Of a stretch of DNA of 64,000 bases, positions 32,966-45,200 are shown in pieces. Source of the stretch: Castor canadensis. Its lineage: Eukaryota; Chordata; Mammalia; Rodentia; Castoridae. The DNA is taken from positions 39,477,295-39,541,294 of the forward strand of contig NC_133389.1 of assembly GCF_047511655.1 (NCBI RefSeq). Reading direction: 5' to 3'. The stretch's first letter is position 1. Each line of letters begins with the position of its first letter. A program made the position numbers and the translations under genes. The notes below the pieces were generated by a model. The model saw only the letters and a program-made list of their open reading frames with translations. It was not told the DNA's origin and searched no databases.

Positions 32966-33365
32966 GTTGACAAGGACTCTTCTATTTATGGATCTATTTG
33001 TTTATGTACTACTCCTCTCTTAATCACTGTAGCTTTAGAGCAAGTCTTGAAACTGGAGAGTGTAAGTCCTCCAATTTTATTTTTGTTCTTCAGTATTATC
33101 TTGTCTATTCTGCATCTACCGGGTTTCCATGTAAATCTGTCAATTTCTACAAGAAAACCTTGTGGGATTTTGATTTCATTGAACTTGTAGGAAACCAGTA
33201 TCTTAACAATCTTTCAATCAATGAGAATACCTATTGTTTGGCACATTTTTTCAGCACCATTTTGTAGTTTCAGGGAGAGGTCTTACACCCTGAAAAGTTT
33301 TGTCTTGCACAACTTTATTCCTAGGTAGATGACTTATTTAATAGTATTATAAATGGTTATCTACA
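32966..33365 (-). mobile_element. Old LINE-1 antisense fragment, right part
   Basis: ttaatcactgtagctttaga, ttgaaactggagagtgtaag, aatttctacaagaaaacctt, cttgcacaactttattccta lie in the order of LINE-1 ORF2 read on the minus strand. Confidence 0.7.
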
Positions 33366-33955
33366 AATTTAACTTCAAGTGTTTATTGCTAAGACACACA
33401 GTTGAGTTTTGTGTATCTGCCTCATAGCCTGAAAAAAAATGGTTCTGATAGATTTATTAAGCAAGTGCTTGGTAATCTTCAAGAAATCAGTAAATGGAGG
33501 AAATACCATATAATTGGAAACATAATTTTTCAAACAGCATAAAAAGGAATTTGCTCTTTGTATTCAGCCTCTTACAGTTACCACTTTGGAAATGCTACCT
33601 TCTGAATTTCTTTCTTCTTTGAAGAACATGTTAATTAAGAAGCTAAATTTGCTTTGGTATACTTTTTGGAAGACAAGAAATGCAACAAATCCTTACAGAG
33701 AAAGAATCCATTTTTCAGTTAAATGGAGAACAGGGGAAATGAGGACATGGGCTACGTGCTATCCTTCGTTTATAGAATAGTGAACAAGTAGTATTTCTCA
33801 AGAATACCAAGTAGGACAGAGAAACACATTAAAATGGACTGTGACTGAGATGGGGGAGTTGATTCGTGGGACTCAAATGATCTTTAATTGTCACACTTAT
33901 GGATTCTTCATTGGTCAAATAATAATTCTATATATTCATCTTTTTTTTCCTTTTC
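33366..33955. other. Unassigned sequence just downstream of GALNT1
   Basis: Repeat-poor AT-rich DNA beyond the most distal candidate polyadenylation signal. No gene seen. Confidence 0.4.
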
Positions 33956-33963
33956 CTCTTAAT

Positions 33964-33969
33964 TTTATT
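33964..33969 (-). terminator. Candidate distal polyadenylation signal of GALNT1
   Basis: On the minus strand the context is tgtaaaaataaaattaagag, an AATAAA hexamer about 2.1 kb after the stop codon. It is one of several candidates. Confidence 0.35.
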
Positions 33970-34294
33970 TTTACAATAGAGATCAGCATCTGCCTAATCT
34001 AAAAATAACTATGATGTAAAGAGATCCATTTTAACTTCAAATAAAACCAATGTAAGGCACAACTACTGAGGAATAGTTTATATTTTACAAATATTTAGGA
34101 ATATTTTAATTAGAAAAATAAAGGCAATGGGATTATCTATCAGGTTTGAAAAGTACCCATGAATTAAATCACTTCACATACCCACTTAAAAAACAAAACC
34201 TTAATTTACAATGCTGTTAAAACTTTCTTACAATAATGAATAAGACCAAGCTATGCTGGAATACAAAAACTTGAAGTTCTGAGCATGAAAATAA

Positions 34295-34320
34295 TTTATT
34301 GATTAGATAACCAATTTATT
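34295..34320 (-). terminator. Candidate twin polyadenylation signals of GALNT1
   Basis: Two AATAAA hexamers (plus tttatt at 34295 and 34315) lie 20 bp apart on the transcript strand, about 1.77 kb after the stop codon. Confidence 0.35.
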
Positions 34321-35220
34321 CAAGCATTAGGCCTACTGAATAGAATTAACACAACTCACAGAGTAGGAAATAAAATTCCACCCAGCACCTGCATGATTTT
34401 GAATCTCCCAGGGACAGTTCTTGAACTCTGCATGATAGCCTCACCCTAAAGCATTCATGTGCTTGACGTTGATTAACTTGAATAGGATATGAGAAACTGT
34501 GTATGCTCAAGTTGGCAAGAATCATTAAATGATGTAACTTTCAGAAACATTCTTGGGCACAAGAAATAGCACTGCCTGCAGTGAGAGTCTCTGATAACCG
34601 AAGAAAAGAATACCATTAAATACAATCTAACAAACGAGAAGGAGAATACATGCATTTTTGCCAGTGGATTGCTTTAGCTATTGGTGAAAAATGTCCCAAG
34701 ATTTTTTATGAGATTAAAAAATTATCTTGTAATGGACACTGACTTTTAATTGATATTCAGGAGTTCTTTTTTATTTTATTTTTTGATATTAAAATAATCA
34801 GAGAAAAACAAATCAATTTAACCCAAATGGAATTTAGGGAAGAAATGCAGGACAATATGGAATAACAGCTGCACTTCTTTGACTAACTCATTAAGAAATG
34901 CCAATTAAACATTTTCAGTCAAATTTTATTTAAAAAAAAAAGCAGCAGATCAATGTTACAATTCAAGAATCTAGTCTAACTATGCACTTGACAATGAAGC
35001 ACACCTGCGTATGGAGTGAAAACGGTTTCAAAACCATCATATATTATCTCCAAATCTCCAAAAAATAAACCATCCCTTGTAAGCCTTTTGTTAAATGGAA
35101 TCATAAACAAGGAACTGAACTCAAGATTTATTGCTGAGAAGACAAATCTGTAGGACAGTAGTATGAATCTTGGGTATTAAGCATAATCGGTGAATGAAGT
35201 TAAGAAGGTGAAAATGTGGT

Positions 35221-35302
35221 AAGAAATTTGTATGTGCGTGTACATATGTGTGTGTGCATGTGTGCGTGCGTGTGCGCATGTGTGTGTGTGTGTGTGTGTC
35301 TG
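35221..35302. repeat. (TG)n / (CA)n microsatellite
   Basis: Imperfect alternating TG with TGCG and TGCATG variants, ending in a pure TG run at about 35279-35300. On the GALNT1 transcript strand it reads CA. The 72-codon His/Thr-rich minus-strand frame here comes only from this repeat. Confidence 0.9.
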
Positions 35303-36081
35303 TGTGCGCAAGTCTATAAGCCAGTTGACCCAAGAGCAACTGAGATACCGAACTGGTTCAGTTGAGATCAGAGATTATGTTAAATCTCCATTTTTAGAAG
35401 GTAATTAAAAATTACAATTTCAACAGCCCACAAACCAAATGAAAATATTATAGAAAGAAATTAAAACTATGTTCGAAGAGCTTTTTTCCCAGCTCATTTT
35501 CAGCACCCCAAGGAAAATAAAAGCATCCATGACTATCACAGATGAAAACAAAATGAATGTCATTGGAATCAGTTATTTTTCCCCACTGAGGTATAAAATC
35601 TATATAGAAATTTGATACTATACTATAACAAATTGTACTTCTTTCTCATAGTTCTGTTTTAATTTCCTTTAAACCCTGTTTAATAGTTTTTTTTTAATTG
35701 TTGAAATCTTTTCCTTATGACAGCACATTCAGCAGAAATTACTGATGTGCAGGCAAACCTTAGAAGGTGGCACTCTCCAGAAAGCACATTTTGTTGACTG
35801 TTCAATTGTCTGGATATTCTTTCCCACGACTCCTGATGAAAAACGCTTTCAATCTTGTAAACATCAGTGTGCAGTCTCACTCCTATGCAGTTTCACGTCC
35901 TTGGACAGGAAGGCTGGTTCACAGCTAGTGAAAAGCTAAAAGAGTCTAAGTTTTAGTGGCTGATAAACCTTACATCCCGCAGAGGAGGAAAGCACTTTCC
36001 TTTTTTGCTACTTAAGAATGTGGCAGAAATGTATGCTGAGGTAGCCCAGTCAATTCTTAATTTGTTTCTATAAATTTGGTC

Positions 36082-36228
36082 TCAGAATATTTCTGGAAGG
36101 GTGACGTTTCTAAGAAGCCACTGCTGGGACCGGCTTCCATTGCAGTCTCTGATGCTGGGCACCTGGCTATCCTCTTCTGTGGCTTTATCCAGGCACTGAT
36201 TACTGTTCACATGCTGCAGGGTTAATTT
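36082..36228 (-). CDS. GALNT1: GALNT1 last coding exon (residues 512-559 and stop)
   Basis: The exon begins after ...cactttcag with AAA TTA ACC and ends in TGA at 36084-36082. It encodes the third (gamma) repeat of the ricin-type lectin domain: QCLD at 522-525, paired C523 and C540, and the QxW-type SQQW near 545-548. The protein ends NVTLPEIF. Potential N-glycosylation sequons are N541-G-S and N552-V-T. The lectin domain binds GalNAc already present on a glycopeptide and steers the enzyme to nearby sites. Phase is 0 at the acceptor, matching the preceding exon. The plus-strand frames here are shadows. Confidence 0.97.
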   Translation of the reverse strand, partial: KLTLQHVNSNQCLDKATEEDSQVPSIRDCNGSRSQQWLLRNVTLPEIF

Positions 36229-39200
36229 CTGAAAGTGAAAAAAAAAAAAATCTTAACATCAAGGAGGAAAAAAAAACCCTCAGCCATCTTTTTGAGGATT
36301 CCTCACCCTGTGGAACTGATTTTTTTTGGGTGGGCAATATAAATTATTTAAGACACTGGAGAAAAGTATATATATATATATGTATGTATACACACACACA
36401 TATAAACAAAGATAGCATTAACAGCTATGTGGGAGGGAAAAGGGAGGGGGTACAATAGGGTACACTGGATGTGTAGTAAGATGATCTAAATTTTGAGCAC
36501 TAATTTTTGACATAAGCTCTGTAACTCTCTCTCTCTCTCTTTTGGTGCTTCAGTTTCTGAAAAGAAAAGCAAAGAAAAGTAAAAAATCAGATTATGGAAC
36601 AAATTAGTGGTTCTTAATTTAGGATCCTCCAACCTATTTCCAAACAGGGTTTTTTCATTTCCCTGTGATCAGGCTGTTCAAGTTCTGTGATTCCAAACGT
36701 CTTGTTTTTTTTTTTTTTTTTTAGAAGAACCCAGGTCCTTCTGCAGACTCAAAGCTGTAAGAATGTTGAGATGGTTGGGATTTGATGCAAGCAATCTTAA
36801 GTCTACATCTGCATCAAATCCAGAGAGGTTATCCTGGTGATAGAGGGAGGTGGTAGGGCGTAGAAGAGCACAGGAACTTGGAGTTAGACAGAGTCCATAG
36901 GGTTAATTTCTCATTTTTACAATGAAGATCACAATACATGCTTTGAGAAGATTCTGTTGGGTAGTGAAATTCAAGTATGCAGTGCCTTACTCATTAAGGA
37001 GGTTCTTAATAAATGGCTGATGGACACAGCTACATATTTTCCTAAATAACTCATTTATACTTTCTAGATTTGATGCTGTCATGTTGATTTTCAGGATAAT
37101 TTCAGATTGGCAGGACAGACGAGAATTAACAGATACATAGTTATAATGATCCTACTAAACAATCTGATGTGTTCTGGGCACATTAAGGTCTTCAAAGTAG
37201 TTGTGCAGGAATAAGACTAAAGTGCTATCTAATCAGTTAAAATAACTTCAAGGAAATGTGGAATGTTAATGAACACACATTTATCTGATTCCTTGACTCG
37301 TTCTAGAAAACAGAATATTACAACAGAGCCATATCTAATTTTCATGAGGCCTCTTTTGATGTATGTTAACTTAAAACAAAACCTAATGATTCCATACAAC
37401 TATATTGGCTTCTAGTCACTTATAATTCTGTGTTGTGGTCAAGTGAGAACTGGCAAATGACTGTCTGTCCACACTGACTTTAGGCTCAGTATTATCAACT
37501 TACAAATGCTTAAGAAATGAACCTGGAAGAATCAGTATGACTGTGGTTATTTTAATTTTTTGTGTGCAGATGCTGTGTAATTTATTGGTTGAGAGGATTG
37601 GCTTTGTACCTAGGCAATTTTGGAATGAACTCCATATTTTTCATATATCAACTATGTGCTCCTGAGCAAAGCTTAATCTCAGATCCAGTTTCCTAATCTA
37701 AAAAAGGGGACAAAAACTTACTTCATTGTGGTTTGAGGCCAGTCAGTGCTAAAAGAAACCTCCCCATTTGAACCAATAAGCTGGGCATGGTGGAAAATGG
37801 CTGTGGTCCTAGCTATGTGGGAGGTCACAGATAGGGGGACTGTGGTCCAGGCTGGCCTGGGCAAAAAAAATACCAGATTCTACCTAAAAAAAAAGAAAAA
37901 AGAAAAAAAAGTACAAAGGACTGGAAGCATGGGTCAGGTGGTAGTGTGCTTATAAGGCCCTAAGTTAAAACTCCAGAATCACCAAAAACAAAAAAACTTG
38001 TAACAAAGTAGGTTAGTGCTCCATGCTGGGTATTTAACAGACTTACTCTAACTCAGGAGCTGAATAGCCCCCAGGAGACATGGACTATGGCAGCCAGCAG
38101 GAGATACAGAGTTCTGTGGCTGCCATGCTGTGGGCTCTTCATCAATGGGACCAGCAGAGGACCTGAACAACAATGACTGGTCTCCACACAGAAAAAGCTT
38201 GATTAAAGTCTAACTGTAACCTTTGAAGGAGAGGGTAAAGAGCTTTAATAATTATTGCAAAAAGTCTATCTGCAACCAGAAAAAATGATTTTCCCATCTC
38301 CTGTCTCTAGTTTCTAGATGTAACTGGGCCTTAACCTACATGGGAACACCTACAAACAGTCATAGCAAAAGAGCTAGGTGTCAAATTTTTTATGCAGCAC
38401 ATAATATAAACAAGATTTAAATATATATGAATATACACAGTTAATTAAAGTCAGTATGGTATTGTACAAACAATCTTGGATCAGGAACCAAGAATCCCAG
38501 GTCTAAGATATGCATTTTTTTTAATCACCTACCTGCTCTGTGACCATGTTCAATTAATTTCCATTTTGGGCTTCAATTTCTACTCATAAAAAACAGTGCA
38601 CCAAGCCAGGCACTGGTGGCTCACACCTGTAATCCTTGGGAGGCTGAAATTGGGATGATCACAGTTTTAAGTCAGCCAGGGCAAGAAGTTGTGAGACCCC
38701 ATCTCAACCAAGAGCTGGGCACAACAGTTCATGCCTGTCACCCCAAGGCATGGAAGAAGCTGAGATTTGAGAACTGCAGTTCCAGTGTAGCCCGGGGAAA
38801 AATGTTTGTGAGACCAGATCTCAATGATAGAAAGTTGGGTGTTGTAGCTGTGCCAATCATTCCAGTGACGACAGGAAAGCCAAAATTAGGAGGACCTAGG
38901 CAAAGAGTGAGACCCTATCTTCAAAATAACCAGAGCAAAAAGGGCTGGAGGTGTAGCTCAAGCAGTAGAGTACCTGCTTTGCAAGCATGAAGCTCTATAT
39001 AGTTGGCTCAGGCTGTTGGATGAGTTTTCTTGCTTGACTTCTCTTTCTGCACAATTTTGTCTTCTCCCTTTCCTTTTAAATGTGTAATGATTCAAAAGGT
39101 GTTCCCTAGTACATCTCAACAGTAAACCTTATCTCAGAATCTGCTTCTGGGAGAAACCTGCCACATTAAAATTTTATTTTGGGGGGTGGAGGGCAACTTT

Positions 39201-42200
39201 GCAAAACGATCCAGAAGTTTTAAAAGTTTATACTCATAACTGATTCCTTCTAAATACGTTAAACCATCTCCAGCTTCTTACATTCCAATCTAACATTTCC
39301 TAGTGGAATGCCTGTTGTGGTGTCATGTGTAGACTGGCTTTGTCTCTTGGTCACTTCATACCTCATACTATAAAGACCAAAAAACCAAGTGCTTGCTTTC
39401 CTAGTCTTCCCTACAGCTGAGGGTCATTTCTGTCCCACAAGAAATAAACAGTTTGCTAAGAGGGTTCCGGGAAAAGCTTTTTCTTTCCAACATGTGTGGT
39501 AATAAAACATTCCCATTTTCCTTTTCTTTCTGCCTTGAGTTGGGATGTGACAGTGAGAGCTGAAGCAGCCATCATGGCCACATGGAAAAGCTGAGATGTT
39601 ATCTTATGCCAAACTTCACAGTGCCATTGAATCCATGCCAGAAACCACTTACCTCCAAAACTTACATAAGAAAATAAAACTCAAATTGTTTAAGCTACTA
39701 TAAGTAGGTTTTATATTGCCTATTAATACACTGGTATTTTCTAATCAACTTAAAAATAGGAGGCTTTTCCATTTTTAAAATTCTTGGGTTCTCACAATGG
39801 CTGTGTCACGGTTATTTACCTTCAGTATATGGGCCAGCCACACCCACACAGTGCATGCACCAAGAGACAAGCTGGAACCGAATATTCAGGCCACATCTCA
39901 TGGCTGTATTAACCATATTAGGTAATATTAACAACTGTAGCAATAAATAATGTAAAATGCCAATGACACACTATAATTATTTTATTTCTACAAGAAACCA
40001 GGTAACTCACCACTGGGTCATACTCCCAGAGTTGGTTGCCCTTTAGGTGGTGGCATTTGAGCATGGTAACTGGGCCATTAAGTTTAGAAACGTCCAAACA
40101 AAGGTCATCTGTTCTAATTTCTTTGTTGGCAGTGTAAGAGAAAACCTGGAAAACAAAAATGCATATCTATCAGCCTCAGCAGTGACAAGAAATTATTTAG
40201 CATTTTAGATACCCAAAAACCTGGCAGGGAAAAAAACCAAGTATTTCAAGATACACGATTTTTTCACTTTATGAAAGTAACGGAGAATGAAATGACTCAG
40301 AAAAGCTACAGTTAAATATACACAGAGGAAAGTAAAAATGGCCTTAGTTCTCTGTATACACTGAATATGGTGTTGGGGTGGTAACTGGTTAAGACTTAAA
40401 AAGAACAAAATAAATCTTGTGCCCAGCAATGTCAATATAGTTCTTACAAGGAGCCTTTTGCAAATGTTTTGTTTAAAAAATAATATCGAAGGCTCCCTTT
40501 ATCTAATGGTCTATATATTTTTTTCTCCTTGAAGATATAAAAATATTTCCTGAATGATGTCATGGGATAAAAAGGGCAAAGTAAAACACAAATTTAAAAA
40601 TTATTTCTAAGATACTCACCTGATTACCTCCCATACCATGACAATTAAAAATTCCAACTTTTTCATTCTCTTTTCTAGCCATATTGTCTAGACACTGATT
40701 TGTCTCCACATTTCGTATCTATAAGACAATGAAAATATCAGGAGTCAGGTTAACTAGACAGATGGTCACATGTACATATACACATCATACACTAAGTCAA
40801 CTTAAGCTTTCCCTGTACTACTCTGAAATGATCCCAAGTCCCCCAGGTAAATGTTGTAGGTTAGGGGGCTGGGGGGAGATGGGATAGGATGAATGCCTAT
40901 CTAAAATAATTTGGTTTAGAAAGGTCTCACAAACTGTTTATGTAATCTCTTTGTTTAGGAGGAAAAATCCCTTGCATTCTTATTTCTTTCATTCTTCCAC
41001 ACCGTTCCTCTAGAATTTGTATTTATTCCAATAAACTCCACTTTGCCTAATATCCTTCCGGACAATATTAATCACCAAGATAAGTGATTGATAACTACTC
41101 TGATGACATCTCAGGAGACATAACACAGGTATTTTTTGGCACTTGGCTTAACTAGAAGCATGGTGTGATGCAAACTTTATTTTCTCATTAGGTATTTTTC
41201 AATTACATAAAAAGACCTTGAACCAGCCATCAGAATTAGGAGTATCTTAAACAATGCTCCTTCATATTTTGTTTTCCCTAAGTAATTGCAGTTTCAAAAC
41301 ATTTGGTAAACTAATAGGCACCTTAAAAGCCTAAATCTATTCCCATAGGTGCACTGTTAGCAGGTAAATCAGAGGTGAGATGTATAGCAGAATACATCTG
41401 CCATGCTATGTAGACAGAAAAAACAATGTAGTTTTGTGTGATAAAGTTAAAAGCACAAATAAGCCATTTACTTTTATAAATACACAGCTTACATTTTATA
41501 CTGATATTTTAATAAGGCACTAAGAAATCCAGGTATGTTTTCCTTAAAAAGGCACAAAGACGTAGACATAAAAAACTATTATTCCTGGTGGCCAGGATTA
41601 AGAATTGAGATGCTTATGGTAGAGCGCCTGCCTGGCAAATATGAGCCATGGCGTTCAAACCCCAATACCACAAAAGGAAAAAAAAAAAAAAAAAAGCAAG
41701 GAAGAAATAAAGAATCAAGACTCTAGCCTATGAGAAGAGAGCCAGGTATAAATCTAATAATGGAGTGGGGGAGGGAGATTGAGTCAGCACTATACTGAGG
41801 TTACTAAGACAATGTTAGCACAGGTGGCTCAAAAACAATCTGCATCGTCACCTTATCTCTAATCACCTCACCAACACCTCAAACTCAATTCATGCAAAGC
41901 AGATTTCTCAACCTTCTAATGTCGTTCTAAGATTTAATATACCTCACACCACTGTGAGAGCTGTATCTGAAACACACTTCATCATTCCTCCAAAAGCTTC
42001 CCCTTTAACCAGATACCCTTTATTTATTAATAATCCCACAGCTTGTTAATTATTTGAGCTGAAAAGCCTAAGGTCTCTTTATCCCCCCACCAGGTCCAAT
42101 ATATCATGTCAGTGTTCAGGAATTCTTTTACCGCATAATCTTTTAAATCTATTCTTTCAATTTAGGAAGTGATTACCACATCAACAGATTACATAAAGGT

Positions 42201-45200
42201 TTTATAGTTATAAATTTTCATACAGCAAACTTTCCCATACCCCAGTGGGTAACCAAGCAATACTTGATGATAATGGCTTACTTGAAAAAAAAAAATGTGG
42301 TTCAAAGTGAATCATTATCTCATATATTCACATAAATCAATTATTTCCTTATCGTTCTGATAAAAATAATTAACTCTCCAATCTTTTGTTTCCTTATTTT
42401 CCTTCCAACTATAGATGTAAAGGTTACGGAAGAATGGGGATAGAGGCCATAGGAATCATTAATGATAACAAATGTTATCTCCAGCTTCCCTCTCTGTCAA
42501 ATTGAATGGCTATTTGCTTTAAAAAATGCCTATCTTTTGCCAAAACTCAAAATGAGTTTTAAAAAATGCAACTCTCCCAAAATGTAATAGGGTTTCCTAT
42601 CACCTTGCAAGTTTTTTTTTCTTTTAAAGATAAATCAACTTTTGCTACTATGCTTCCATAAGTGATGCTGGTAATAAATTATAGCAAATTGTGCTTACTC
42701 TGTGTCAGGCACTATCTTAAGGAAGACAACATTCATACAACTAATTCTGGGTTGTTTTCTGACATGAGAAATCTGGCTTCTATCCGTTGGGGTTACTGTT
42801 GACCACTAGATGTTGAATGTGGACTTTCTCCAAGGACTGGACTCTACGGCTTCCCCATAACTGTTAAAGAGTGAGCAAGTTGGACCAGTAAGATATTGCA
42901 GTAAGGCCCAGGTGATACGGACAGTCATGGGAGCAGTTTTATGGGCTTGATGCCATATCTCCAAAGTGCAGGAAAAGCAGAGAGATGCCCTGATGATTAG
43001 ACTGTTTCGGTCCTTGAGTGGCTTTGACACTGGACAGCAGAGGCCATCTTGCCTCAACAAATGTGTGGCTTGCTTTGTAGCTGAGGAGATACCGGTGGGT
43101 TTTTCTAGCCTGGCTAGAAGATGTAAGTTGAGGAAGGGGGAAGTCTTCTTCTCCTGTGGAAATACATGTGGACTATCTCACCTAAATATGGGGTGTTTTA
43201 TCAATGACATATTAAAAACCAGGATGACTGGCTTTTAATACTAGTTGTATTTAACTACTCTAGGAGGGAATCACCTAGGAGGTTTGTCTGCTGGAGTAAA
43301 ATTTTAAGTCTCTGGAGAACGGAAAAATCAGGAACAAACATTTTCTAAGGGAGACGGAATCAGATATTTAAAACTGTAATTCTATGTAGCCCTTAAGATT
43401 ATGTAAGCAATTTCCAGCTATTTAGTTAAGTGTAGGAGGTAGAAACAGTGGTAACATGCCCTTGTTTCAGTATTTATATTGGGATAGAAATGTGTACTAG
43501 GGTTGGTTATTCAACATATGACACTTTAAAGAATATGTGAAACAACAGTGTTCAGAAAATATAGAATGACAGAAAACATAGGCATATTACTAAAGAGAAG
43601 GAAGAAAAAATACATGTGAAATTTGAAATTTTTTTTTTTTTGGTGGCGGGCAGGTTCCCTTAAGTAGCCCAGATCCTTTTGCCTCCACTTCCCAAGTACT
43701 GGGATTATAGGCACAAGAATTTAAGACTTGCTACTGTAAGGATGTTCTAGGCAAATGTCTCCTTTCTTGGGACTTCTAAAGAAGTGTGAGCCTTCTGACA
43801 AGTTAGGGTTATATATAGTTTCAATATATGGAAGAGATGGACTAGCTTCTTAATTTTCCCAGTCTTTAGGGGTTTTAGCCCATCTTTTGATGTACATACA
43901 ATGCATAACTAACTGCCCAGTGGTCTTATAACACTATTAATTCCCTCTAGTTTGTTCACCTTCAAAATCATTACCTTTTTTTTTGGAGGTACTAGGGTTT
44001 GAACTCAGGTCCTCACATTTGCTAGGCAGGCTCTCTACCACTTGGGCCACTCCATCAGCCCTTTTTGTGTTGGGTATTTTTGAGATAGATTTTCGTGAAC
44101 TATTTGCCTGGGGTTGGGTTGGCTTCGAACAAGATCCTCTTCATCTCTACCTCCTGAGTAGCTAGGATTACAGGTGTGAGCCACTGGAGTCCGGTCCAAA
44201 ATCATATCTCGATGACTGTCTTGGAAAGAGTTATGGTCCCTTGTTTGGTAACATATTTGTAGTCATCAGGATGTCTAATGGCAACTGAGATTCTAAGTTA
44301 TTAGGAACCCTTAAACTTAAAGCTGATTTGGTAAGGGAAAAGAAGGGAGCTTTACCTGGCTGAAGTAGATAATCCTAAGTATCATTATGGTCCTGATGTT
44401 CTCCTTAACCTAGCAGGAAAATAACTTGACAGGATACCTTGGGAATTTGATATGGTATATCTTCTAGAGTTGTTTTAGGATACCTCTAAGTTACTACTAA
44501 AGAGGACTCTAAAGGGTATGCACTAGCTATGATTTTTGGAAACACTGAGCTTGACAAGTCAAATGTGGACATTAATTTAGGACTGTGGCTGTGGACAAGG
44601 TAGCAGTGCATGAGAAAGACAGATAACTTTCTGTGCTAGCCATTTGTGTTAGCATCTCCAGCATCATTCAATTATTATTTTCTGTAGTAATAGATATGTC
44701 AGTAATTGTGCTGTCCAATATGGTAGCCACTAATCACATGTGTCCACTAAGTACTTTAAAGGTGGCTACTGTGACCTGAGGACCTGAGTTTTAAATTTTA
44801 TCGAACTTTAACAGATTTAAATTTAATGTGACTAGTAGCTACCTCACTGCGTATGCAGGTGCAGATGCTTGACACACAGCAGAAAGTCTTTCATCATTTG
44901 CGAGGAGTTATTTATTAATGATGGGAAATGATGCATGATATGGTAATGAACTCAAATGACTACATCTTGGTCACTTGTTAAAGTAATGTAAAAAGCTCCC
45001 CCAAGTTTTATTTGTACCTTTTGAGTGGTCCTAGAAGATAAATGAGTTCAAGACGAAAGACTAGTAAGCTAACGGTCCTTTTTTTTTCTTTTGTCTTCCC
45101 TTCCTCTCTCACCCCCTTCCTTTCTTTTCTGCTGAAGATTGAACCCAGGGTCTTGCACATGCTAGGATGTACCACTGAGCTACATACCTTAATGGACCTG

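Larger units (their letters stand above)
33950..36081 (-). other. GALNT1: Probable GALNT1 3' untranslated region
   Basis: This follows the GALNT1 stop codon on the minus strand, in ~2.1 kb with no recognised transposon. That fits my recollection of a roughly 2-kb 3' UTR in mammalian GALNT1. AATAAA on the minus strand (plus tttatt) occurs at 35127-35132, 34315-34320, 34295-34300 and 33964-33969, so several ends are possible. I set the distal limit at the last of these. The true cleavage site needs transcript data. A long TG/CA microsatellite lies within it. Confidence 0.6.
36229..40010 (-). other. GALNT1 intron (3782 bp) before the last coding exon
   Basis: GT-AG intron with donor gtgagttacc and acceptor tttcactttcag, transcript strand. 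It contains a TA/CA microsatellite, MIR relics, a dimeric SINE and a four-unit SINE, each listed separately. The remaining 39000-40010 is ordinary intron with nothing else recognised. Confidence 0.9.

Noticed and set aside
1-33000. miR-187, which in human lies downstream of GALNT1
   Set aside because: I looked for its mature sequence on both strands by eye and did not see it; in human it is, to my recollection, much farther away.
35121-35339. His/Thr repeat protein frame
   Set aside because: It is a translation of the TG/CA microsatellite in the GALNT1 3' UTR.
38616-38990. 124-codon plus-strand frame
   Set aside because: It lies entirely inside a four-unit SINE.
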